Shown piece after piece: positions 33,729 through 45,700 of a stretch of 64,000 nucleotides of DNA. Every line of letters begins with the position of its first letter. Position 1 is the first letter of the stretch. The position numbers and the translations under genes were made by a program. The notes beneath the pieces were generated by a model. It was given only the letters and a program-made list of their open reading frames with translations. It had not been told where the DNA came from and searched no databases. This stretch comes from Scolanthus callimorphus (lineage: Eukaryota > Cnidaria > Anthozoa > Actiniaria > Edwardsiidae): positions 22,697,086 to 22,761,085 of the forward strand of contig CM066923.1 in the NCBI GenBank assembly GCA_033964015.1, in the 5' to 3' direction.

Positions 33729-36700
33729 CTAAAAGAAACATAACAAAACAATCACTTATTGTAAGACCGTCCCCAGACAGGCGCGAAGAGCCCCGATAGT
33801 CTACTATTGGTTGACTTCTTGGGTCTTGGGACATTTGTGATTGGCTAAGTGTATTTACTTCGTCTCCTGATTGGTCAGTTGTTGAATTTGTTTCGTTTCT
33901 GATTGGCTAAGTGTACTTACTTCGTCCCCTGATTGGTCAGTTGTTGAATTTGTTTCGTTTCTGATTGGCTAAGTGTATTTACTTCGTCCCCTGATTTGTC
34001 AGTTGTTTAATTTGTTTCGTTTCTGATTGGCTAAGTGTGTTTACTTCGTCCCTGATTGGTCAGTTGTTGACTTTGTTTGTTTCTGATTGGCTAAGTGTAT
34101 TTACTTCGTCTCCTGATTGGTCAGTTGTTGAATTTGTTTCGTTTCTGATTGGCTAAGTGTATTTACTTCGTCCCCTGATTGGTCAGTTGTTGACCTTGTT
34201 TGTTTCTGATTGGCTAAGTGTATTTACTTCGTCCCCTGATTGGTCAGTTGTTCAATTTGTTTCGTTTCTGATTGGCTAAGTGTATGTACTTCGCCTCGTG
34301 ATTGGTGAGTTGTTGAATGGGTTTCGTTTCTGATTGGCTAAGTGTATTTACTTTGCGTTTAGTTTTCGACGCTCATCTAAAATCCGCTCTAAACATAGAT
34401 GTCCTTGACAAAGTTTCTTAAAAAATTATATAAACCAGTGAGGTGATACACATCTCCTTGGACTAACCGGTGAATAACATTCAATAAAAGCTTACATACC
34501 TTCTATGCGACCTTCTCACAAAATCTGAAAACAAAATAACAATGGCAATAAGACGAAAATAAAAAAAAACAAGAATAACAACAAAAATAACATGAGGAAT
34601 GAGGACGACTTGGCGATAACAATAATAAATCGATAACCAGAAAAAAGTCCGTCACGTTGTCCCCTCACGTTGTGACGTTTTATTGCTTTCACGCAAGAAA
34701 TGGAAACCTGAATTCGTAATCTTGAAATTCATAATATGCGGGCCTGTTGCGCATGAAGCACTCGCGCGGCAATCTAGGCGTGAAAAGTGGCCGCAATCTA
34801 GGCGTGAAAAGTGGCCGCAATCTAGGCGTGAAAATTGGAGGCAATCTAGGCGTGAAAAATGGCGGCAATCTAGGCGCTAAAAATGGAGGCAATCTAGGCG
34901 TGAAAAATGGCGGCAATCTAGGCGTGAAAATTGGCGGTAATCTAGGCGTGAAAATTGGCGGCAATCTAGGCATGAAAAATGGCGGCAATCTAGGCGCTAA
35001 AAATGGCGGCAATCTCGGCGTTCAACCCATCAGACACATTCCTCGCACAAACACATCGATATTGATAATATGGATAAAGATAAAAATCATAATTGCAACG
35101 ATCAGGATAACAGTAGCGATAAAGATAGCGATAACAATAACGATCACGAAAACAACAACAGTAACTACAACGATAATTAGTATATACCAAATCAGTGAAT
35201 AGTCATTTTCGCGCGCTCTGATTGGTTCCTCAAATAGTAAATATCCAGCACTATTTACTGTTTTGAGAAAACTCTCAAAATGGCAGCTCGTTTCGAGCGT
35301 GATATTGCGTTTTAAACCTTTAATTTTAATCCACCATACTTTATTCTACTGATTTGGTATATACTTAAACAACTATCGCCCTCAGGGTCGGTGCCTAGCG
35401 GTGGATATATACCTCGATGCTTCGCTTCACCTTCTTCGGGGGATAGTTGTTAACCATTAACAAGTTGCGGAAACAATTGCACGTGTGATTTGGCTACACT
35501 TTTGTCGACGGAGGGGCAGACAAGTTTTTTAGAGATGTATATTTACCGGCTGGGAGGTCCGGATCGTGAAATACCGTGACCGAAGTCTTGAAAATACTGA
35601 CCGAGACCAGAGGTCGAGGCCAGTATTTTCAAGGCCGAGGTCACGGTTTTTCACGATCTGGACCGACCCCAAGCCGGTAAATAATATATTTATTTTTTTG
35701 CTTTCACTGAAACAGCATAAAACTTCACAGAAATTAGCGCACGCGCGATTCATCCGGACCCGGGGTCCGGATCGTAGGATTCCGGACCGCTCGCGAGCCA
35801 ATCAGAGCGCGCGATTTGAGGGATACCGGACCGCTGAAAAAATGAATGCATTTATATTATCATATCTGTACCTCCTGCCGCTCCAGGAGTTGCTTGCGGG
35901 TATCCCGTGACAGTGACAATCACGGTTTTCGTCACTGTGACCGTAACCGTGACAATCCATATCTCGTGCGAAGAATCGTAAGCAGAGGACAAGGCTGGGC
36001 TTGAGGAAACAGTTGGTGTGGGGGACTCGGAAAGTTGGGGTGTCTCAGACGTTTGGGCGGTAGGGCTCGCTGTCTGCGTGGGGCTGACTGTTTCAGAAGG
36101 TGACGGCGTTCCCGTCGGACTTTGCGTTGGAGTCGCAGACTCTGAAGGGCTTGCGGTATCGGACGGAGAAACAGACTCTGAAGGGCTTGCGGTATCCAAC
36201 GGAGAAGCAGACTCTGTAGGGCTTGCGGTATCCGACGGAGAAACAGACTCTGAAGGGCTTGCGGTATCCGACGGAGAAACAGACTCTGAAGGGCTTGCGG
36301 TATCCGACGGAGAAACAGACTCTGAAGGACTTGCGGAAGCAGATGGAGAAACAGACTCTGATGGGCTTACCGTAGCAGACGGAGAAACAGACTCTGGTGG
36401 GCTTACGGTAGAAGACGGAGAAATTGCCTCTGTAGGAGTTACTGTCTCCGTTTGAGTAACAGTCGCGGTAAGCGTAGACGTTCCCGTATCTGCAGGATCC
36501 GCTTGAGGCGTTGCTGGGGCCGCAGGGGGAAGGACTGACAAGGTAACAGTTACAGTAACTGTGACTGTCGTTGTTGAAGCCAATGCTTGCGTTGGCGATG
36601 GCGTTGGCGTTACATCGGACGACGAGAGTGGCGTGACGGAAGCGGAAGGTGTAAGAGTAGGAGACGGAGACGAAGAAGGAGAAGGAGAAGGCGTTTCCGT

Positions 36701-39700
36701 AGCAGTCTGTTGTGCGGTTTGTGTAGAGGGACATGACGTCAGTGTGGATGTCACCGTTTGGCACATTGGCATCATGATCAGGTTGACACAGGAATTCATA
36801 TTGGGTGGGTAACACGATGGCGACGGGGTACATGTGATCATCTAAACAACGAAACGATCAACTGTCAGTTAGGGTCAATTTATAGGACCCGGGCTGGTCC
36901 AGCTAGCCGGGCTGAAATTGTTTGTTCGGAGGGCTCCAAGGGAAAGAGAACAAAAGACCTCAGCCCGCTTAACCGAGCCAGCCCGGCTCATATAGGCGAG
37001 TTCCATTGTTTACGTTTTGACTAATTTGCATAAGCATCAACCAGAATCAGGCATTTCAACGCCGCTGCAAAAGGATCGGTTCTGAATATCAATAAAGGGT
37101 GACAAATGGAATATTAGTAGAAAATCTCAGTTCGATATCATGTAAAACAAGCGCGCGGCGCGAATGTATGGGCTATAATGAGCTTTTTGCACTCCAGTAA
37201 ATCAGGCATTTTTGAAAAGCCTTTAAACTGTAATACAAGTCCGTCAGAACTAGATTATTACCGTTTGCAGGATATTATTTCATCAGTGACGTGTTTCGCC
37301 ATGTTTTCAAGACTTGAATTGCGATTCTTAAAATTATACTTGAATAACTGGAGGTCAGAGTACACATTACTCCATACATTTTATGTAAATTGAATTTCAC
37401 ATCACGCGCTTTAACAATACAAAATATCGAGCTCAATTTTTCTAGCTGTGTTTAATTTGTCACCCTTTTTTATTGATTTTCAGACCATATTATTTTGTAG
37501 CCTCGCTGAAACGTCTAAAGAGAAAAGCATGTAAACAATAACGTCAGCTGGAATCGGCCTATAAACAGCTTCTCAGTCATGTTGGCGCTTGCCATGTAGT
37601 TTTGTAGGTTTAGAAGGGAATAAACGAATGACACGCTACCAAAATAACCAGATGATTGTCTTGCAATCGCAAAATCCACCACCGAACTCCCGAACAAACA
37701 AAAACCGTAATGCTTTTCCATCCATGACCTCATTAAAATTAACAAATTTCCAGAGGTTTTGAGTAGAGTCAACACCACTCAAAACCTCTGGAATATATAT
37801 TTTTTTTATCATGACAAAATGCTAAATGTTATACATATAATCATTTCGACTTGCTGAACTTCGGAGTTTTTGTACAGCCTGTTGTGTTGTGAATAGAGTT
37901 CAGACCTGAAATTAACCGCGCGCTGATACGAGCAGAGTGGTATGGACTCTTATTTCCAACGGCATATCAGCCAATCATTTTGCGAGAAAGCTAACTGTTA
38001 TGAACCATTTTTTACTAGAGCTCCTAAAGGCATCGAGCATGAGATATGGTCAAACTTCTTTTCGTTCCCCCCGGTAGTTTAAAAAGAAGTTACAACTTTA
38101 ACTTTAAAACCTTGTTATGCCCACTGGGTACAGTAAGCCAAGCCTAACAGCCGACGAACTCACTCTAAGCCAACCTTTATTCAGGGTAGCGGTACAAGTC
38201 ACAGTGTGCCGTACAAAGTTGGTTTGATCGTAGCCTTAGCCAAGCCTACCTTAGTGGTGGTCGCGGTACAAGTCACCGTTGGCCGTACAAAGTTGGTTGT
38301 AGTCACATTCCTTGTCCTGTAGCACGTTGTGGTGGTAGCGTTACAGGGTGTGCTTTGTTGTACCATCAAACACGTCGCAGGGTAGCACGTCTGTGTGGGG
38401 GTGCAGGTGGACAGGGACGTTGTGGTGACGGTACAGTAGACGGGCGGGAGCGTCTTGGTGGTGGTGATGCTGTTTGTCTTTTCGCATGTGGTGGTGATCG
38501 GGGTGCAGGGTTGGCGAGGAGGTATCATGATACACGTAGGCACCTGATAGATATAGACACCCAGCTGAGTGTTTTTAAAAGTTACGCAAACGGCTCCACT
38601 TTAGGTGGCTCTTCAACGGTGCGGGACCTACGGTTTTACGTCCTTGTCCGAGAAGACGCGAAGGTCAAACCATTTGCAGAAGTGAGAACAAAGGCAGCAC
38701 CTTCTCCTCAATTCGTTGAATGTAATGGTCCGGCCGAGGTTTGAGCCCCCAACCTCCCGCACAACAGCCCGGGGCTCTACCACTAGGCTAACCGAGTTAC
38801 TTTCCTTGACAGTTAACATTTATTTTAGGCCACCATGAAAAAGACTGCTTGCAGTCCCTTATTTGGCGGAAGTCCGTACAAAGAGAGAGAAAAGTCTTTG
38901 CTACGCACGATTTTATTTACCTACGCGCCTTGTTTGGGAGTGAAGTTTCCAATCACGCTCAGGGTGTGAATAAAAGCGCATGTAGCGAAGACGAATGCAA
39001 GCAAGCTATGAAACAAGAAACTAATTATGATTATTGCACGACTGTCACGTCATTTTACTTGCCAAAATCGAGTGTGGATACCCAACCGTAATACACAACA
39101 TACGTCGTATCAAAAGTAGTATTACACTGTAGCAAAAGCCATATTATACTGTAGCAAACCAGCTACACACCGGTTTTGCGCGCGCATTTGAATGGCTTTT
39201 AGATCGTTCTCGAGAAAAAAATTGTACGTGTTTTGTATTGGTATATGAAAAAGAGAAGAAAACAAAGAGTCGTGTAAAAACTAACTTCTATATTACAGGC
39301 GAACATTTTAATGGGTGCTAGGATTAAGGGAAATAAACTATAGCTATTTCACGCTTCACGGAATTAGAAAAAAATTATTCGCGTTTCACGGAATCAGGCT
39401 TCTCTCGCAGGGTAGGATCATATTTTACCACGACCTCTGAATGTGGGTTCTTGATTGATCTAAAGTTAAACCTATATCCCATTGAGTTTCGCACCTTAGG
39501 ATAACACGTCTCCGTAGGCGTACAACTTGGAGGAGTGCTAGTACATACGGATTCTGTAGGACGGGTTGGTCTAATAGGGTATGCTGCAAATAAACAGTAT
39601 GTTAAACAATTAGTCGAAGGCGGCGTGATTATCGGCAAATAGGGGGAATCGGGGACTATTCGCAGATAATCACGAAGCCTGAGGCGACTAGTAATTGTTT

Positions 39701-42700
39701 TAGTATAATTGCTCAAATGATTCATAAGGTTTTTAGACAGAAAAACTTATTATTGTTCGACGTATTCACGATCATAACAAAACTCGCGCGCGCACTCCCA
39801 ATCCTTTCAATGTTATAATCACCTGTAGGTGATTATAGCGAGAGAAAACGAACCTCTCGACCAATCAGCGAACGGAAATTCTTAGAATCACTTGAGTATA
39901 CTAATAAAATTTAATCGTATCTTGACGATGAAAAATAAACTCGGTAGCAAGGCAAGCAAGCCCATATATGTTGGTTCTACTGAAAAAAGGGTCTTTGAAT
40001 TAATAAAATACAAAGTTAGAAAATTTGGTTGAAAACCAAGAAAGATACGCGCCGAAAAACAGCGCTTCCTGACCATGAAATCTTCAATTAGTTACACGAA
40101 AAAGCTCATTAATTCTATCCGTAAAATTGGGATGAGCATCCTAAAAGCACAAATGCTGTCAAGTTTGAAGGTGACTGAAAGCTAGCTCGACGAAAAATGT
40201 TACCTTATTGGTACTAATTTTCGCGTGGTTTTAATTAAACAATCGCGAACTTAAAGCAACGCGAAAAAAAATAAAATTCCCGCGAACTTTAATGCCGCGA
40301 AATTTAATGTTCTCCTATATTTCTTGTCTTCTCAATGTAATGAAGAAACACATGTCTATGTAGAAATTGATTAGAGGGCCCAAGAAATTCATGCTAATGG
40401 TACACATAGCTCCAGTCGAACTCACGGCTACAATGTAAATATGTATTTGACTATGCCTACGGTACACTATGGAATTTCTATAGTTTGGTTTTGTTATGAG
40501 TTGATGATTTTCAGCATTAAGAAGTGTAAAATAATAATACAATTCTCGAAATCAAATGTGTTTTTTTTTTCATTTTCGCGAAAATTAATTTCTTAAGAAA
40601 ATAATTTTGCACTCAAATCGCGACCCGCGAAAATTAGTACCAAGGTATTTGAGCTGCTATTTTACATAAACATACAAGCACTTAAGACTTACGGGGGATA
40701 ATCTTGGGACAAATAGTCTTGCCCATGTTTCGAAGGCTCTCCAGCAGGGAACGTATGCTTAATGCATCCTGACTGAAAACCCTGCTTCGATCTCCGGCAA
40801 TCCAGTTTAGCTGGTTATAGAGTGGGCTAGCTCCAATGGCAACGCAGAATATCGTGACATTCTGCTCTCTCAGCTCCTCTAGCGGCCCGATAAGAGCAGC
40901 GTTCCAGTTAATGGGAACTGTCCGACCAGTTGTAGATCCTGCAAAGCATGAGAGAAGAGATACATTTTGTCAGTAACTTGAATTAAAGCCGCTGATAATA
41001 ACGGCTGATTGCATTTCAAAACCGCACCGGGGGGTTAAGGACCTTCCTTAAAAAGACCCCCTCCCCTGGAATTTCCACTCGTGAAATAGACCCCCTCCCC
41101 TGGAATTTCCATTTTTTCTGGCAAAATACCCTTTGAAAATCTACCTGGAAAGTCACCTTTTTTAACCCTCCCCCTTGGAATTTCCAGTCTCCAGACACAC
41201 CCCCTCCAGTGGAATTTCCAGAGTCCAATACAACCCCCCTGGAAAATTTTCCATAGGTCCTCAACCCCCCGGTTCGGTTTAAAAATGCAATCAGCTAATA
41301 CATTCTTGAGCTATAAACGTAGCTAAAATATCGTGTACCAAGACAGAGGAAGCATCCAGTTCATCGGCTGATTTGGAGAATGTAGTGCGATATTTTCGAG
41401 TGAATTGAGTATAAATCAATTACCAAACTTTGCTTGCAGATGGTTATTTCGAAATTTCTACACGTAATTACTCTTCTAAAATCGAATGAAAACAGTACAA
41501 ATGAGTGCCTGACTAGGATTCTTTAAAACTCTGAATCATAGAACAGCTCATGCGATCGATGGCAACAAAAGTGCACTTTGCACTACTCTCCCAGGAAAAT
41601 ATCACACAATGTTTTACTTAAGTACTTGCTTCTCTAAAAAGCTACGTTTATAATTACCGTCAAGCCGTCCATCACCCAACAAGAGAAAAACCTTTGGCAC
41701 GTTATCCCTTGCTCCTGACGCACGTGAAAATACCTCCTTGGCTTCTTTTACTGCCATGTCCGTTCGGGAAAACTCGCCTTCGTACTCCATCCTGTTCAGA
41801 ATCATCAAAACTATCTACAAGCCACACGAGGCATTTGGGGTTCTAAGACTGGAATACAGCTTACAGGAAACATGTCAATGACTTTATAAGGCTCATCAGT
41901 CAAATCACACATAGTGGTCTATTGTCAATGCTGCGTTCTGATTGGTTTAGCTACTTAGTAGGCTCATCTTATCAAGTGATAGCCTACTAGTACCAAAAAG
42001 TGTTGGATTTGAAAGCCAGAAAATGGCAAATGATCAGACCAGAAAAGGTTTTCGGCTATACAAATTGACCTACTAGTGTGATTTGACTAAAACAATTATT
42101 TTTCTCGCCCTCATGGCCTCTGAATCAATGGCTGATTGCATTTTTAAACCGCACCGGGGGGGTTGAGGACCTCTTTTAAAAAGACCCCCTCCCCTGGAAT
42201 TTCCACTCGTGAAACAGACCCCCTCCCCTGGAATTTCCAACCTCATAAAGGATCCCCTCCCCTGGAATTTCCATTTTTTCTGGCAAAATACCCCTGGAAA
42301 ATCTATTTTTGGATAAAATGTCCCTGGAAAGTCACCTTTTTTACCCCTCCCCCCTGGAATTTCCAGTCTCCAGACACACCCCCTCCCGTGGAATTTCCAG
42401 AGTCCAAAACAACCCCCCTGGAAAATTTCCATAGGTCCTCAACCCCCCCTGTGCGGATTAAAAATGCAATCAGCCAATAGCCCATAAGGCCGAAGACTCA
42501 GAGCTCATTCGGGCACGAGATATAATTAGACCTCCTTGGCTTGGGCGTAATGTTTTCCCATTTCCCAGATCACGTGGCATTCCCATGAGTATTCTCTCTT
42601 TCTTTTGCTGCTACGCACGGAAGGATATATGAATATCGAAGCACTCCAAACAAAGAAAGAATACTCATGGGAATGCCACGTGATCTGAAATGGGTAAACA

Positions 42701-45700
42701 TTACGCCCAAGCCGAGGCCGTCTTTTGTTGGTTGAGACTGATGAGGGTTTAAAGTTCTAAGGACTAAGGTCAAGGTCTAAGGTTAAGTTCGTCAAGGTCT
42801 AAGGTTAAGTTCGTCAAGGTCTAAGGTAAAGGTCTAAAGTGAAGGTCAATGTTTATGGCCTACAGTAAATTGCTTCTACAAATTTTTGGAGGTATTAATA
42901 TTTACTTCGGAGTTCCTCGCGGCCGATAATTCAATTTAATTATAACGAAGAAAGCAAACAATAATAACAAACAACACCATTGCCCGAAGAGAACCTTCTC
43001 TTTAGCAAACATGATCAGTTTTGTCGTGTCGGGTGCAGAGAAACCTACGCAGAAAACGGAAAATTTGACAGACGTTTGCATGGCTGGGGTTACTCGGCAA
43101 CAACATGTTCAACAACTTTACGAACAAATTTTCTGTCTGGAAGCGAGGTAATCGTGAAATTCGTCAAAAATTCGCGCTAAAAGTTGTTTTAACGGTCGTT
43201 TGCAAGTTGATTTTGCGCTAAAGTCGACAACTTTCCGCACAACAACATGTGGAACGTTTTTGTCACGAGTTGTCTTGTGTAACACTGATGGTGCTCTTTC
43301 CGGCAATGGAAATAATTGTCACAATGTTTGATTTTCAGAGATATGTAAGGACGATTCCAGCTATAAGTGCGCTCTCTCTCTTTCCTTTTGAAATGCCCTT
43401 GGAATGTAACACAACTACCAGGATGCAACGCAAGCTTACAAGACACTTGATTCGTAAAATGAAACGCAATTACTGGTATGCAGCGCGCGCATTCATTGTA
43501 GCTGAATCGCCCATTTGCGGCCGGCATTGTAAAAAAAAACTTAGGGCTCAAGGCTACTCAGGGCTACATCGCAGTTTTCAGCATGGGCGGTCGAAAAAAG
43601 AAATTCGCGGCCCCTGTTGAGGGCAAAGCTACCCATGTCGCAGCCCTTCAACAGTGGAGTGTGCATTTTATTTTGGCCGCCAATTACTGTGGGGCAACCA
43701 GCCCACCACCGGACTAACTTACCTGTCAATCAGCCTTTTAAGCTGTGGTTTATCCGCATCTGAATTGAACATGTAGTAAGTCTGTACATCCGTGCTGAAC
43801 TTCATCACAGATACGTGGACTCCGTTTGGCGCTATGTCAAGGCCGTCTACAAGTTGTTTGGCTGCGACAATCGCGGTACGCCAGCCGTCTTGACTAATAG
43901 AGTACGAAGAGTCCATTACGAGACATAAATCTAGGGCGTTATGGCATCCTTCTGCAGGTGAAATATATACATTTATTTTATCAACTATAGTGTTTTAGCA
44001 GGATTTCGGCTAATAAATCGTGAATAAAAATAAAGCAATGCATGATGGGCAGGGTCAAACGGATCCTTCAATTCGCCTTTGTCACACGGCAGCCATTTTG
44101 GATTTTTTCTTACAGAAATGACTATGCGTGGGTGAGCTTACACGCTTAGCCTCGCTTTCATGCCAGCTTCGCTGTATTAGAAAATCCAAGATGGCTGCCG
44201 TGTGACAAAGGCGAATGCAGACATCACACATGAGATCGAGAGTAGAGAGTTATGTCTCGAAGGTTAACAAATCACAAAAATACTCGTATTCAGGAAATTA
44301 CTATGCATGGTTAAAATGTACGACTACTATTATCGTACCGTTTTTCCCTGGTGGTGAATCTGGTAGTTCAGACTCTCGATCTTTTACTTTTTCAGCTGGA
44401 GAGAGGGGCTGTATCCAAGTGTTTTCTTGTTGTGGTGGGTCGTTGTACTGATGGAGATCTGTTGATGGCAATGGTTCTACTTCTACTTCGTAATTATCGT
44501 CTGAAAAGAAAGAAAGTGTAGCTGTAGCCATTCTCGTACCCGGTCAGTGGCGAGTCTTCAAGGGGGAGTTCCGGTTTTTTTACTTGTCCCAAGATGCAAC
44601 AATATCATTATGTAGATACCCCGCGTGCGGTCTGGGTGACGCAGTTAATTCCTTATTGTTTAATACTTACTGTTTAAACGATGATAAATCACTCCGTTAA
44701 CAAAAAAGATTCATTCTCCTAGGATGCGTTTAGTCGAATGACAAAAAAATTACAAAAAACAAACAAGTTATTAAAGGACCAGCAATTCAATAGCGGTAGT
44801 GCAAAGCTTAATCGTTTAGTTGTACATGTTTTTTTAGTCAGATGTTCGAGGGAGAGTTCCGTGGAACCCATGGAACCCCCTCCCACCTGGATCCGCCACG
44901 GGCAGTTCTCCCCGTTGAGAGGTTCTAGCCATAAATATCCGTCGTACGACTTCAATATAAGACACACGCCTAAATCGAGGAATGCTCACTGGCACTTAGA
45001 ATTTTTTTCTAAACAAGCGCTCACCTACAGAAATGAAAAAAAAGAATTATGAAAATCATCAGCGGTTTGTGAATTTGCGTAGAGGTTGCAGAATTATTGA
45101 AATTGCAGTAACATGGCCTATCCAAAAATAGCACAGTTTCGCCATAAATAAAATACATGATACCGGCATAAAGGGTTCATAGACAAAGTTTGAAAAGAAA
45201 ATACTTTCTCAGGAACTAAGAGTACTCTTAAAAAGTCGAAAGTACTTGTGTGTAACCCTGAAACTCTGTCAAGAAAGCGGTCAGATCATAACAACAGTAC
45301 CTCATAGATATTTTAGTGGCTATTAAGAAGGAAGCCAGTAACTTTTTTTTAAATGTTTTCCCACAAATCTGATTTTTGACTCCAAAAATCTTGCGAAATA
45401 ATTCCAGGTCAAATAAAATTCTATGCAAACCCCTATTAATTTATATTCATGTGTAGCCATCGAGATTTCTTAACCGGACTAACAGAAGTTAGTACTTGCT
45501 CAAACCTTTCAAAATATGATAAAATAAGCCAATAGCTTTCAATCTTTCTAGTAACCCGGGTTTGGTCACGCGTTGCAAGGACCACTAAAAAAAATCTGGT
45601 TTAATTACTTTGTTCTAAAAACAAATGAGAAGAAATTCTTCTTTTCAAAATCTACGACAAATCAGAAAATCACAAGCTTTCTTTCGATTCATTCTTGAAT

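Noticed and set aside
34747..35202. 151-codon plus frame with Gly/Asn/Leu/Val repeats
   Set aside because: Result of the 24-bp minisatellite followed by a GATAA/ATAAC-rich low-complexity tract.
36018..36455. 145-codon plus frame opposite the mucin exon
   Set aside because: Antisense shadow of the 36-bp coding repeat.
42980..43620. Overlapping plus and minus frames around 43.0-43.6 kb
   Set aside because: No domain, conflicting strands, and they lie between well-supported gene B exons 3 and 4.
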